From an uncultured Cohaesibacter sp. (lineage in GTDB: Bacteria; Pseudomonadota; Alphaproteobacteria; Rhizobiales; Cohaesibacteraceae), in the NCBI RefSeq assembly GCF_963667045.1, contig NZ_OY762934.1, positions 1,295,501-1,359,500 of the forward strand: a stretch of DNA of 64,000 nt. The letters run 5' to 3'. The translations under genes were made by a program, and so were the position numbers. Positions 7,739 through 17,016 of the stretch are shown one piece after another. Every line of letters starts with the position of its first letter. The stretch's first letter is position 1. The notes below the pieces were generated by a model that was not told the origin of the DNA, made no database searches, and saw nothing but the letters and a program-made list of their open reading frames with translations.

Positions 7739-8986
7739 ATGCCCCACCCCTTATCCAGACACACACCCCACCTCGTCTGGATAGCCGACCTGAAAGCCAG
7801 ACCTACCATGGCCGATTTACTTTTCCCGGATAGCCCGACCTTCATCCCCTCCATGCGCGAGGAATTCCAGATCCCCAGAGATGTTGTCTGGATGAATTGC
7901 GCCCAGATGTCACCAATGCACCGCAGCGTTGCTGCGGCCGGGCAGGAAGCGGTCATGCGCAAGGCCCGCCCTTGGGAAGCTGCCCCGATCCATTTCGTGC
8001 CGGAAATCGAAGCGGTTCGTGCCGCGTTTGCCAAGCTGTTCAACGCAACGGCCGACGCCATCGCCATCATTCCGGCCTGCTCTTACGGCATTGCGACCGC
8101 CGCCAACAACATCGCGCTTCATCCGTCCAGCAAGGTGGTGGTCGTTGAGGAGCAGTTTCCCTCCAATCGTCTGGTCTGGGAGCGGCGATGCAAGGAGAGC
8201 GGCGCGTCGCTGGTGGTCGCCCCACGGATTGCCTCCGGACCGGAAAAGGGCGCGATCACGGCTCCGCTTCTGGAGGCGATCGACACTTCCACAGCGGTTG
8301 TTTCGATTGGCGGCGTTCACTGGACGGACGGCACGCCCATTGACCTGATGGCTGTTGCAAGGCGCGTCAGGGAAGTCGGGGCAGCGCTCGTTCTGGACCT
8401 GACGCAAAGCCTCGGGGCCGTGCCATTCGACGTTGCGGCCATCGATCCGGATTACGCCGTTGCCCCCAGCTACAAATGGCTGCTAGGCCCCTACAGCCTT
8501 GGTGGGCTTTATGTCGCCCCACGCAATTGGGATGGCGTCCCGCTTGAGGAGAGCCATATGGACAGGAAGGACCCTGCCGTATCCTTCAGTGGCGGCACAC
8601 CTCCGTTTGCCGATGGAGCACGACGCTTTGACATGGGCGAGAAGGTGAATTTCCAGCTGATGCCGATGCTGTTGGCCTCCCTGCAACTGGTCAACGGCCT
8701 GGGGGTGGATCGCATCGAGGCGACCATTGGCCAGAAAACGGCCTTTCTGGCGGACGCTCTCGCCGAACGGGGATTTGACGTGCCGCCGGATCACTTGCGA
8801 AGCCGGCATTACTTCGGCGCCCTTCCACCGGTCAACGCACCACAGGATCTCAATGATCGCCTTGCGGCGCAGCAGATCTATCTCAGCATGCGCAATGGCA
8901 AACTGCGGCTGGCCCCCCACTTGTGGACGGACGAAGAAGACATGGCGCGCCTGCTTGAAGCTCTCGATGTCTGCCTTGGCGGGTAG
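7739..8986 (+). CDS. Class V PLP-dependent aminotransferase
   Basis: The protein belongs to fold-type I, class V (NifS/serine-glyoxylate-like) enzymes. The PLP lysine is in SYKWLLGPY, the cofactor aspartate in LVLDLTQSLGAV, and a glycine-rich strand in LGGLYVAP. The substrate cannot be told. An ATG at 7739 has GAGGG eight bases upstream. A second in-frame ATG at 7808 begins MADLLFPDSP and is where the typical domain starts, so the protein may be 23 residues shorter. It is a single-gene unit facing the zinc alcohol dehydrogenase. Confidence 0.85.
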   Translation: MPHPLSRHTPHLVWIADLKARPTMADLLFPDSPTFIPSMREEFQIPRDVVWMNCAQMSPMHRSVAAAGQEAVMRKARPWEAAPIHFVPEIEAVRAAFAKLFNATADAIAIIPACSYGIATAANNIALHPSSKVVVVEEQFPSNRLVWERRCKESGASLVVAPRIASGPEKGAITAPLLEAIDTSTAVVSIGGVHWTDGTPIDLMAVARRVREVGAALVLDLTQSLGAVPFDVAAIDPDYAVAPSYKWLLGPYSLGGLYVAPRNWDGVPLEESHMDRKDPAVSFSGGTPPFADGARRFDMGEKVNFQLMPMLLASLQLVNGLGVDRIEATIGQKTAFLADALAERGFDVPPDHLRSRHYFGALPPVNAPQDLNDRLAAQQIYLSMRNGKLRLAPHLWTDEEDMARLLEALDVCLGG

Positions 8987-9080
8987 ACATCGGCACCATC
9001 GCAATGCGGGCCGACATCCGGCCATGGAGTGACTCACTTCGGGCGGATGTCGATGCCATGTGATGCGCGAGCACAAGTCG

Positions 9081-10121
9081 TCAGAAGCGCGTGATGACCG
9101 TTGCGCCGACCGACTGGAAGCTGTCCATATTCATCAGGGCAGCCGGTGCCTCGGCAAGGCTGATCCGGTCGCCGACCAGACGGGCCGGGTCGAGTTTGCC
9201 AGACTGGACCATATCCAGCATGGCACCATAGCGATGGGCCTGCATGCCGTGAGAGCCGAGAATTTCCAGCTCGTGCCCGATCACCTTGGCCATCGGGATG
9301 CGCGGGGTCGCATGATCCGCCAGCATCAGGCCGATCTGAACATGCCGACCGCGGCGTCTCAGGTTCTGGATAGAATTGAAGCAGGTGACGGGATTGCCCA
9401 GCGCATCAAGTGAGACATGCGCGCCTCCCCGGCTGATCTCCATGACGGCCTCGGCCACATTGGCAACAGTAGCGCCATTGATGGTGGCGACTGCGCCAAG
9501 CTCTTTTGCCAAGGCCAGTTTTCTGTCGTCTATGTCGATGGCGATGACATTGGCACCGATGGCGCTGGCAATCATCACCGCAGACAGGCCAACCCCGCCG
9601 CAGCCATGCACGGCCACCCACTCACCCGCCGAAACCCGGCCCTGATCGACCACACCACGGAAAGAGGTGGCAAACCGGCAGCCAAGGCTGGCGGCGGTAG
9701 CAAAATCCATAGTTTCAGGCAAGGCGACCACATTGAGGTCTGCCTGATGGATGGGCACATATTCGGCGAACGATCCCCAATGGGTGAAGCCGGGCTGTTC
9801 CTGATGCGCACACACCTGCTGGTGACCGGCGTGACATTCCGGGCAGGAACCGCAACCGCAGACAAACGGCACGGTGACCCGGTCGCCGACCTTCCAGTTG
9901 CGCACGTCCTTGCCGACGGTCTCGATGATACCCGCCAGTTCGTGCCCCGGCACATGGGGCAGTTCGATATCGGGATCATGCCCCATCCAGCCATGCCAAT
10001 CGCTGCGACAGACCCCCGTTGCCTCGACCTTGATGACCACGCCATGCGGCTCCGCCGTCGGGTCTGGCAAGGTCACCAGCTTTGGGGCTTCCTCGAATTT
10101 TTCAAACAGAATGGCTTTCAT
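9081..10121 (-). CDS. Zinc-dependent alcohol dehydrogenase (MDR superfamily)
   Basis: The 346-residue enzyme shows the catalytic zinc ligands (GVCRSDWHG and GHELAG), the structural zinc lobe with four cysteines ([17 protein letters not shown]) and the Rossmann motif GCGGVG. It oxidises an alcohol with NAD(P). It is divergent from a broken Lrp-family regulator gene that probably once controlled it. An imperfect hairpin with 9-bp arms (CGACATCCG 9012-9020, CGGATGTCG 9044-9052) lies downstream of its stop. Confidence 0.92.
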   Translation of the reverse strand: MKAILFEKFEEAPKLVTLPDPTAEPHGVVIKVEATGVCRSDWHGWMGHDPDIELPHVPGHELAGIIETVGKDVRNWKVGDRVTVPFVCGCGSCPECHAGHQQVCAHQEQPGFTHWGSFAEYVPIHQADLNVVALPETMDFATAASLGCRFATSFRGVVDQGRVSAGEWVAVHGCGGVGLSAVMIASAIGANVIAIDIDDRKLALAKELGAVATINGATVANVAEAVMEISRGGAHVSLDALGNPVTCFNSIQNLRRRGRHVQIGLMLADHATPRIPMAKVIGHELEILGSHGMQAHRYGAMLDMVQSGKLDPARLVGDRISLAEAPAALMNMDSFQSVGATVITRF

Positions 10122-10264
10122 GGAATCGGACCTCCAATGGAACAGGCTTTTAAGGCCACTCTACGCATTTTGAGCGAAAGGACCTTGCCATTCTTGCATC
10201 AATAACGGAAATCTGGGCAACAACTCCCTATTATTTCCCCATCCAGAGAGAAACCTGCTCCAGA

Positions 10265-10420
10265 ATGGGCAATGACAAGGCGAATGCCAAGATACTCGAA
10301 CTGTTGCAGACCGACGGGCGCATGTCCAACGCCAAGCAGGCCGAACGCCTGCCCATAAGCGAAACGCCCTGCTGGCGGCGGCTGAAAAAATTCGAGGAAA
10401 ACGGGGGCATCGAGAGGTGG
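10265..10420 (+). pseudogene. Lrp/AsnC-family regulator, truncated to the HTH domain
   Basis: The reading frame encodes the first 50 or so residues of an Lrp-type regulator (NAKILELLQTDGRMSNAKQA then SETPCWRRLKKFEENGGIE), which is the DNA-binding helix-turn-helix. At about 10418 the family match stops and an IS3-type remnant begins; the ligand-binding RAM domain is gone. The gene lies divergent from the zinc alcohol dehydrogenase, the usual place for its regulator. Confidence 0.75.
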
Positions 10421-10572
10421 ACTTGCTTCGCAGAAGTGGAGAGGTTTTCTTGAGCCGAAAGGACGCCGGAATGGACAAGAGACCACAGTTTACGAAGGAC
10501 TTTGGGCACGACGTCGTTCTGCCCGCCAAAACGAGCGGTCGGCTCCGCGAGAAAGTGGCCGAAGGCCGCAGT
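10418..10572 (+). mobile_element. IS3-type element, 155-bp left-end remnant (copy A)
   Basis: This segment starts TGGACTTGCTTCGCAGAAG and encodes the beginning of an OrfA-type transposase (KRPQFTKDFGHDVV). It matches 24721-24875 over the same 155 bp with scattered substitutions and no gap. Only the left end survives. Its insertion point is inside the Lrp gene. Confidence 0.7.
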
Positions 10573-10635
10573 GCAAGTTCATTCTGTTGGACCGACCCAA
10601 AACAGGCACGAGATCAAACGAGCTCCAACTCCGAT

Positions 10636-11466
10636 CTAAATTGATGCGGCGTCGGAACTCATGCGTGTTCCAACCAGAACGGCCAATGTTGCGGCAAGAC
10701 AATAGGTTGCTGAAAATGTGCGAAAGGCCCCCACTTCCTCCTCAACAACACCAAGGCACACGTCGGCGAGGCCTGTGAGTGGGCTGAGTGGCGTGTCCGT
10801 AATGGCCAAAACTCTCGCATTGTCCCGCCTTGCCTGTTCGGCCAGTTCAACGACTTCGGGTGTGTAGGGCTCAAAGGAGATGAACAGCGCGACTTCTTCG
10901 GGGCGGAATGACTTGATTGTCTCTATGGCCCCGACATTTGTGTGAAGAATCACGCGGTGATCAAACTGCCCCAGCACATAGGTCAAATAACTGGCTATGG
11001 AGAAAGCGCGTTTGAATCCCACGATATGCAGTTCCGGTGCAGAACATATGATTTCTGCCGCCTTTTCGATCAGTTCCGGCTTGATGCTGTTGAGCAATCG
11101 TTCGATCGACATGATCGAAGTATCGCAAAAATCCACAAGTAACAGTTCCGGCTCCGTCTCTCCCCTCTGCCGGAGCGTATTGATGCGGTAGCGATAGGAC
11201 GGACGCCGTTGCACCGTATTGCGGCGATAAAGCTGCTGGAGATCGGAATAGCCCTGCATTCCCAGCGCTTGCGCGAAGCGGATGAATGCAGAAGCTGCAA
11301 TGCCGGATTCGAGCGAGGCTTGCGCAACGGTCAGAAAGGCCATGGCGTCGCCCTTTCTGAGGATGAAGGATGCACATTCCTGCAATCTCTTGGGTAGGCT
11401 GTCTTTCATTTCGGCAACGCGACTCTCCAGGTCTGCGACCGTAACTGGCGCTTCGATTTCACCCAT
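10636..11466 (-). CDS. iolR: RpiR/MurR-family regulator, probable IolR
   Basis: The protein has an N-terminal HTH_6 domain (residues about 20-90, with ASAFIRFAQALGMQGYSDLQ) and a C-terminal SIS sugar-phosphate domain (about 130-255, with VGFKRAFSIASYLTYVLGQF). The ATG at 11466 is preceded by GAGAGG eight bases upstream, better than the more upstream ATG at 11487. It is divergent from inositol-catabolism remnants and faces three IolR-like boxes, so it is most likely the repressor of the iol genes. It appears intact although its targets are broken. Confidence 0.85.
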   Translation of the reverse strand: MGEIEAPVTVADLESRVAEMKDSLPKRLQECASFILRKGDAMAFLTVAQASLESGIAASAFIRFAQALGMQGYSDLQQLYRRNTVQRRPSYRYRINTLRQRGETEPELLLVDFCDTSIMSIERLLNSIKPELIEKAAEIICSAPELHIVGFKRAFSIASYLTYVLGQFDHRVILHTNVGAIETIKSFRPEEVALFISFEPYTPEVVELAEQARRDNARVLAITDTPLSPLTGLADVCLGVVEEEVGAFRTFSATYCLAATLAVLVGTRMSSDAASI

Positions 11467-11541
11467 CAAGAACACCTCTCTTCCCATGCACTGTAAGGCT
11501 GCAATTTTTGGATTTCAGCTTATGACATTCATTTTCGATTT

Positions 11542-11624
11542 GGAACAAAAATTTCATTTCATCGTACAACATGTGAAAAATGGAACGAATAATCCTTTTT
11601 ACTATCTTTTGGAATTTATGTTTC
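11542..11624 (+). promoter_or_regulatory. Three IolR-like boxes (GGAA-N6-TTYC) before iolC
   Basis: Three sites fit the GGAA-N6-TTCC palindrome reported for rhizobial IolR with one mismatch or two: GGAA CAAAAA TTTC at 11542-11555, GGAA CGAATA ATCC at 11582-11595, and GGAA TTTATG TTTC at 11611-11624. They lie in the AT-rich intergenic region between iolR and the iolC remnant. Confidence 0.5.
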
Positions 11625-11677
11625 ATGTCTATCGTGGCTTCAGCTCTTCTAATCAAAGAGGACAAGTTAGGTCGGCG

Positions 11678-12160
11678 ATGAACAAGACTCTTGATCTCAT
11701 AACCATTGGGCGCAGCTCTGTGTATCTCTATGGCAGCCAGATTGGTGGCAAGCTGGAGGACATGCGTGCTGCGCGCCTCATCCGTCGGATCTACGAGATC
11801 GGGATCTATCCAGACTGGTGGAAGCTGGAGCCAATGGAGACCGATATGGCCTGGCAGAATGCCTGCAACGAGTTGGCTACCCATGACCCGCATTGTAGGG
11901 GTGTGGTGGTTCTCGGCCTGGCATCGGGTGAGGAAACGTTTGGTCAGAGGTTGCGCAGTGCTGCCTGCCATCCGCTGGTGAAAGGATTTGCCGTGGGGCG
12001 GACCATTTTTGGCGATGCCGCAAGAAAATGGCTTTCCGGACCGGTTCCCGATGAGGAAGCCGTGGCGATCATGGTCGGCAAATACTCCAATCTTTGCGCG
12101 GATTGGGACGAGGCTCGACAAGGCGCAGGCATTCTGGACGGAGAGAAGCAGGCAAAATGA
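11678..12160 (+). pseudogene. iolC: iolC-DUF2090 fusion gene with a large in-frame deletion
   Basis: The first 29 residues (MNKTLDLITIGRSSVYLYGS then QIGGKLEDM) are the start of 5-dehydro-2-deoxygluconokinase. The text then jumps directly to the C-terminal DUF2090 part (RLIRRIYEIGIYPDWWKLEP, VVVLGLASGEE, GFAVGRTIFGDAA). In rhizobia the fusion protein has roughly 640 residues; here 160 remain. The kinase active site is absent, so the product cannot phosphorylate 2-deoxy-5-keto-gluconate. The frame stays open through the junction near residue 30. Confidence 0.8.
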
Positions 12161-12768
12161 GCAGGCTGTTATGTAAACCAATTGCGAGCGGCGGCAAGAT
12201 TCACGACATTCCACTGGAGAGCGCCGGATGGAAATATGCCGGTTTTGCGCTGCATCTCCTTAAGGAAGGGGACAGGGTTTCGGAAATGACCAGAGATCGG
12301 GAAGCGATCCTCGTCATGATTGAAGGCTGGGTCGACATTTCCTCTGGCAGCCAGTGGGAGGTCGTGACTCGTGGTGACTGCGCTCTTGCCGTCTGTACTG
12401 CCCCCGGTCATGGTGGCCATGCAGCAAGATTGCTGGACAGCCCGAAAAGGGAAAGCCGCGGCAAGGGTGCCAACACGCGCCATATCCATTCGATCGCGAT
12501 GGAAGAGGCGGATGTCGCTGACAGCCTGCTCGTTACCGAGGTGATTACGCCCTCTGGGAACTGGTCGTCCTATCCGCCTCATCGCCACGACGAAGATGAT
12601 TTTCCAATCATGATCTGGTGCTTGTGTCAAAGGGGTATCACCCATGCGGTCCGCGCAGGAACTGGCGTTTCACACATCATCCAGATCACGACTGGATTGC
12701 CAAACATGACGCCTGAAGAGGCGCCATTCAACCAATTGTCCCCGCAGAACGGTTCAGAAAATCTCTGA
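12157..12768 (+). pseudogene. iolB: iolB (5-deoxy-glucuronate isomerase), C-terminal part replaced
   Basis: The start overlaps the iolC stop (ATGA). Residues 1 to about 150 match IolB, including the core motif GNWSSYPPHRHDEDDFP with its metal histidines. After that point the family sequence ends and an unrelated or rearranged 53-residue tail follows (it contains THAVRAGTGVSHIIQITTGL). Normal IolB has about 265 residues; this has 203. Because the second half of the cupin fold is missing, activity is doubtful. Confidence 0.75.
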
Positions 12769-12894
12769 GCCGATCAGGACATTACCGGGAAGCTGACCAT
12801 TCAGCCATTCCGGCTCACTTGCCGCCGTCACATTTCGACAGCGGACCGTCTGTGAACCATTGGAGGAAATATCACAGTGTCAATCGGAGAAAAA

Positions 12895-13881
12895 ATGTCG
12901 AAGTTTCGCAACATCATGACCGGATCCCTGCTGGTTGCAGGGCTTGCATTTGGAGCGCAGCCAGCATTCGCCGCAAAGGTGACCTTGCGTCTTGCCCACA
13001 ATCTGAGCCAGGACCATGTGCTCGCAAAGACCTTCGAGAGCATGGCTCAGGAAGTGTCCGATCTGTCCAAGGGTGAAATGGAAATCAAGATCTATCCCAA
13101 CGGGCAAATGGGGGAGACGAAAGATGTCATCGCCATGATGCAGCAGGGTGCCATGGACATGACCAAGGGGTTCTACGGTGAGTTGCAGGCCTTCGAACCA
13201 TCCTATTTCATCTTCACGGTGCCCTATCTGTTCCAGGATAACGACCATCTCGTTCGCGTTCTGCATGGCGATCTGATGGACAAGCTGAACGAGGCCTCCA
13301 AGAAGAAGGGCTTCTTCAATCTTGTCGGCTACGCAACAGGAACCCGCAGCTTCTACACCAACAAGGAAATCCACACGCCGGATGATCTGAAAGGGCTCAA
13401 GATCCGGGTCTTCCCGACCCCAACCACCAACAAGACCATGGAACTGATGGGGGCTTCTCCGGTTCCAATTCCCTTTGGTGAAACCTACACGGCCATCCAG
13501 CAGGGCGTTATCGATGGTGCGGAAAACAACATCACGACCTATGTTTCCACGCGCCAGTTCGAGGTTGCCAAGGTCTTCTCCGAGGACAAGCACACCGTCG
13601 TTGTCGACTTCCTGACCATCTCGACCCAGAGCTGGGATCGCCTGACGAATGATCAGAAGAATATCCTGATGAAGGCCGCAAGAGATTCAGAGGAAAAGGC
13701 AAAATCCGTCTATGAAGCCGATGTCGTGGCAGCGCATGAAACGGTGCTCAAGGCAGGCAACAAGATCATCGAGCCGGATATTGCTCCCTTCCAGGCTGCC
13801 GTGAAGCCGCTTGTCGATGAAATGATGCAGGATCCGGAGAAAGCCGCGCTGATCAATGCCGTCAAGGCCGACACGAAATAA
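12895..13881 (+). CDS. dctP: TRAP transporter solute-binding protein (DctP)
   Basis: A signal peptide (MSKFRNIMTGSLLVAGLAFG) precedes a DctP fold of about 300 residues with family landmarks KVTLRLAHNLSQDH near the mature N-terminus and GLKIRVFPTPTT near the ligand-arginine region. It captures an organic acid in the periplasm for the DctQM permease encoded next. GGAG lies just before the ATG at 12895; an alternative GTG is at 12877. The neighbouring iol genes may mean a polyol- or inositol-derived acid, which is inference. Confidence 0.9.
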   Translation: MSKFRNIMTGSLLVAGLAFGAQPAFAAKVTLRLAHNLSQDHVLAKTFESMAQEVSDLSKGEMEIKIYPNGQMGETKDVIAMMQQGAMDMTKGFYGELQAFEPSYFIFTVPYLFQDNDHLVRVLHGDLMDKLNEASKKKGFFNLVGYATGTRSFYTNKEIHTPDDLKGLKIRVFPTPTTNKTMELMGASPVPIPFGETYTAIQQGVIDGAENNITTYVSTRQFEVAKVFSEDKHTVVVDFLTISTQSWDRLTNDQKNILMKAARDSEEKAKSVYEADVVAAHETVLKAGNKIIEPDIAPFQAAVKPLVDEMMQDPEKAALINAVKADTK

Positions 13882-13889
13882 CATCCTCT

Positions 13890-13915
13890 CCCCCGCCCGT
13901 CTAATCGGGCGGGGG
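13890..13915 (+). terminator. Intercistronic hairpin between dctP and dctQ
   Basis: CCCCGCCCG (13891-13899) pairs with CGGGCGGGG (13906-13914) around a six-base loop. No T-run follows. Such hairpins after the binding-protein gene often protect its mRNA so that more binding protein than permease is made. Confidence 0.65.
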
Positions 13916-13941
13916 GCTTTCCATCGGAAGGTTACAATGGA

Positions 13942-14475
13942 ATGCTGACATTCATTCATTCGGTGCACAAGGGATTGGATCTGGTTCTGTCCCTTGCCTG
14001 TGCGGTACTGATGGCCAGCCTCGTCATATGCGTGTCCTGGCAGGTGATCAGTCGTTATATTCTTACCCAACCCAGTACGATGACTGATGAGCTTGCCCGG
14101 TTTATCCTGATTTGGCTTGTGCTGATCGCCGCCGCTCTCTGCTCCGGGCTTCGCAAGCATCTGGCCATTGACCTGATCGCCGAAGCAATGACCGAAAGGG
14201 CGAAAAAGTGGCTCGATTTCTACGCGGACATCGTGGTGTTGGGCTTTGCCTTCTGGGTCATGCTGATCGGTGGGCAGCGTATGGTCGATACCGCAGTTGC
14301 CACAGGAGAAATCTCTCCGGCGATGGAGATGCCCATGAGCTGGCTTTACGTCATCCTGCCGATCTGCGGAGCCATCATCTCGATCTATTGCCTCTTGTCT
14401 CTGGCAGAAGCCCTTCTCACAAGCATCAGACAACCGGCAGATCTGAGCATCAGCCAACCATCTGGCAAGGAGTGA
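13942..14475 (+). CDS. dctQ: TRAP transporter small permease (DctQ)
   Basis: The 177-residue protein has four membrane helices (about residues 13-35, 48-70, 88-110 and 130-150) and the conserved cytoplasmic segment TDELARFILIWLVLIAAA with RKHLAID after helix two. It pairs with DctM to form the sodium-coupled permease. Its stop is five bases before dctM. Confidence 0.88.
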   Translation: MLTFIHSVHKGLDLVLSLACAVLMASLVICVSWQVISRYILTQPSTMTDELARFILIWLVLIAAALCSGLRKHLAIDLIAEAMTERAKKWLDFYADIVVLGFAFWVMLIGGQRMVDTAVATGEISPAMEMPMSWLYVILPICGAIISIYCLLSLAEALLTSIRQPADLSISQPSGKE

Positions 14476-14479
14476 TAAC

Positions 14480-15784
14480 ATGGAAGCGTCTCCCGCACTG
14501 GTGCTGGTGCTATCCTTCTTCTTTCTGGTCTTCACCGGCGTCCCCATTGCCTTCGCCCTCGGTATCTCGGCCATCGCCGCAGGTTGTGCAATCCTGCCTC
14601 CGGAAGTCATCCTGACGATCGTCAGTCAGCGGCTGGTTTCCGGGCTGGACAACTTCGCCCTGTTGGCCATTCCCTTCTTCGTGCTGGCTGGTGTTCTGAT
14701 GAACCATGGTGGCATTGCGGCCCGACTGATCAACCTAGCAATGGTTCTGATCGGGCGAACGCCCGGATCTCTGGGGCATGTCAACATTGTTGCCAACATG
14801 TTGTTCGGTTCGATCTCCGGATCTGCCACCGCTGCAGCCGCTGCGGTTGGTGGGGTGATGACGCCGATGCAGAAGCAGGCCGGTTTTCCGCCCACCTACT
14901 CTGCTGCCATCAATATCTCCTCCTGTGTGACCGGTTTGCTCATTCCGCCTTCAAACGTGATGATCATCTACGCGGTGACGGCGGGCAATCTGTCGATTGC
15001 AGCGCTTTTTGCTGCGGGGTACGTGCCCGGCATTCTCTTGGGGGGCGCCCTGATCGCGACCGGATTTCTGATCTCCTACCGGCGTGGATACGGGTCTGGC
15101 GAGAGGGCAACCCTGAAGCAGGCTGCCAAGGCGTTTCTTGATGCCATTCCAAGCCTGTTGCTGGTTCTGGTCATCATCGGTGGGATCATCGGTGGCATAT
15201 TCACGGCGACCGAAGCGTCGGCCATAGCCGTTCTCTATGCCTTCATCCTGTCGGTCTTCATCTACCGTTCAATCCCGTTGAAGCGGTTGCCTGCCGTCCT
15301 GATCGAGGCATCCATCACCACGGGTGTTGTCTTGCTGCTGGTCTCGGTCTCGATCGCAATGTCGTGGGTGATGACGCGGGCGGACATTCCCCAAACGGTG
15401 ACAAGCGCACTCTTGTCGATATCGGACAACCCGTTCGTGCTTCTGCTCATCATCAATCTGGTGTTGATCATCGTTGGCATCTTCATGGACATGACACCCG
15501 CAATCCTGATCTTCACGCCCATCTTCCTACCGGTGGCCATCAGCATCGGCATGGATCCGCTGCATTTCGGGATCATGATGATCTTCAATCTATGCATTGG
15601 TCTGTGCACGCCGCCAGTCGGGATCGCGCTGTTCGTCGGCTGCTCTGTGGCCAAAGTTTCCGTGCAGAGCGTTATCAAGCCATTGCTTCCCTTCTTCTTT
15701 TCAATGCTGGTGGCGCTGGTGCTGGTGACTGTCATCCCCGAGCTGTCGACGGCAGTTCCCAATGCTCTGGGGCTCTACAAGTAA
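14480..15784 (+). CDS. dctM: TRAP transporter large permease (DctM)
   Basis: The 434-residue protein has about twelve hydrophobic segments and DctM landmarks such as GSISGSATAAAAAVGGVMTP, LLIPPSNVMIIYAV and GLCTPPVGIALFV. It carries the substrate-coupled transport step. AAGGAG lies eight bases before the ATG. The gene ends the dctPQM operon and a strong terminator follows. Confidence 0.93.
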   Translation: MEASPALVLVLSFFFLVFTGVPIAFALGISAIAAGCAILPPEVILTIVSQRLVSGLDNFALLAIPFFVLAGVLMNHGGIAARLINLAMVLIGRTPGSLGHVNIVANMLFGSISGSATAAAAAVGGVMTPMQKQAGFPPTYSAAINISSCVTGLLIPPSNVMIIYAVTAGNLSIAALFAAGYVPGILLGGALIATGFLISYRRGYGSGERATLKQAAKAFLDAIPSLLLVLVIIGGIIGGIFTATEASAIAVLYAFILSVFIYRSIPLKRLPAVLIEASITTGVVLLLVSVSIAMSWVMTRADIPQTVTSALLSISDNPFVLLLIINLVLIIVGIFMDMTPAILIFTPIFLPVAISIGMDPLHFGIMMIFNLCIGLCTPPVGIALFVGCSVAKVSVQSVIKPLLPFFFSMLVALVLVTVIPELSTAVPNALGLYK

Positions 15785-15804
15785 CGCAGGCAATATCTCA
15801 AGGC

Positions 15805-15845
15805 AAAAAGAGAGGGACGCCAGCGAGATCTCCTCTCTTTTTTGT
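15805..15845 (+). terminator. Terminator of the dctPQM operon
   Basis: AAAAAGAGAGG (15805-15815) pairs with CCTCTCTTTTT (15832-15842) and ends in a T-run, the form of a rho-independent terminator. Confidence 0.85.
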
Positions 15846-15864
15846 CTTCTGAAAGTTTGTCTAG

Positions 15865-16868
15865 TTGTTTGATCCCAGGCTTTGATGGTGCACCTTTCTC
15901 ATTTGAATGGAGGGAAGCACTATGGGCCAAGTTCTACACGGCAGCGCCACGACGACAAAGACAGTCCGTCGAGCAATACAAAATAGTCAAGAGAGCCTGA
16001 GAGCGCTTTCGAAGCGATATGGCATCAATCAGAAAACGGTCGTGAAGTGGAAGAAGCGTGCTTCACAAACGGACTTGAGAACCGGGCCGAAGGAACCACG
16101 TTCGACGGTGCTGTCGCGGCAAGAAGAAGCGACCATTGTCGCCTTCCGCAGGCACACCTTGCTGCCTCTCGACGACTGCCTTTATGCACTCCAGCCGACA
16201 ATCCCACATCTGACGCGCTCCTCACTACACAGATGCCTGCAAAGACATGGAGTTTCACGGCTACCAAATGTCGAAGGCGACAAGCAGCCAAAGAAGCGTT
16301 TCAAGAGCTATCCGATCGGCTATTTCCATATCGATATTGCTGAGGTGCAGACAGCTGAAGGCAAGATCTATCTCTTTGTGGCTATTGACCGGACATCCAA
16401 GTATGCCTTCGTCGAACTCTATACCAAGGCAGGAAAGATGAATGCTGCACAGTTCCTGCGTAATCTGGTCGCAACTGTGCCCTATACCATCCATACCGTT
16501 CTGACCGACAATGGCATCCAGTTCACTAACCGGGCGCGCGATCTCCATGAGGTCAAGCACATCTTTGACCGGGTCTGCACTGGAAACGGCATTGAACACC
16601 GCCTGACAAAGGTGAAGCACCCATGGACCAACGGTCAGGTCGAGAGGATGAACCGGACGATTAAGGATGCCACCGTCAAACGGTTCCATTACGGCGGTCA
16701 CGAGCAACTCCAGAAGCATCTGGCTGTTTTCATCGACGCCTACAACTTCGCTAGACGATTGAAGACGCTAAGGGGCCTGACCCCATACGAATTCATCTGC
16801 AAAAAGTGGACAGAGGAACCGGAAAAATTCAAAATAAATCCGATCCATCAAATCCCGGGACCAAACAA
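15865..16868 (+). mobile_element. IS481-family element, copy 1
   Basis: The element is flanked on the left by CTAG (15861-15864), the known IS481-type target. Its ends are imperfect inverted repeats (TTGTTTGATCCCAGGCTTTG at the left; TTGTTTGGTCCCGGGATTTG reversed at the right). It appears identical to copy 2 (45462-46465). The right-hand CTAG is missing here because the element is fused to an IS5 tail at 16869/16870. Confidence 0.85.
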
Positions 16869-16950
16869 CAGCGCAATGCAGTGGAACGCTTCTTCAACAA
16901 AATCAAACAGTTCCGCGCAATCGCCACCAGATATGATAAGAACCCGCTGA
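15922..16950 (+). CDS. IS481-family transposase with a foreign C-terminal tail
   Basis: An N-terminal helix-turn-helix (SLRALSKRYGINQKTVVKWK) is followed by a DDE integrase core with acidic residues in YFHIDIAEV, LTDNGIQF and GQVERMNRT. GGAGGG seven bases before the ATG sets the start. In copy 2 the stop codon is the TAG of the duplicated CTAG target. Here that target was deleted, so translation runs on for 27 residues into an IS5 fragment in a non-native frame. Catalytic residues are intact. Confidence 0.85.
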   Translation: MGQVLHGSATTTKTVRRAIQNSQESLRALSKRYGINQKTVVKWKKRASQTDLRTGPKEPRSTVLSRQEEATIVAFRRHTLLPLDDCLYALQPTIPHLTRSSLHRCLQRHGVSRLPNVEGDKQPKKRFKSYPIGYFHIDIAEVQTAEGKIYLFVAIDRTSKYAFVELYTKAGKMNAAQFLRNLVATVPYTIHTVLTDNGIQFTNRARDLHEVKHIFDRVCTGNGIEHRLTKVKHPWTNGQVERMNRTIKDATVKRFHYGGHEQLQKHLAVFIDAYNFARRLKTLRGLTPYEFICKKWTEEPEKFKINPIHQIPGPNNSAMQWNASSTKSNSSAQSPPDMIRTR

Positions 16951-17016
16951 ACTTTCTGGCAGCCATCAAACTCGTCGCAGCACTGGTCTGGATCAGAAGT
17001 TTATGAGTCTACGGAC
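16870..17016 (+). mobile_element. IS5-family element, 147-bp 3' fragment
   Basis: This stretch matches the last 147 bp (47170-47316) of the IS5 element that follows IS481 copy 2. It encodes the transposase end (VERFFNKIKQFRAIATRYDK in its native frame) and the right inverted repeat ending CTACGGAC. It is joined to IS481 copy 1 at a three-base AAC overlap. Confidence 0.8.

Noticed and set aside
10199-10530. Three overlapping minus-strand ORFs opposite the Lrp remnant
   Set aside because: No family pattern, and the plus strand encodes a recognisable HTH and IS3 OrfA start.
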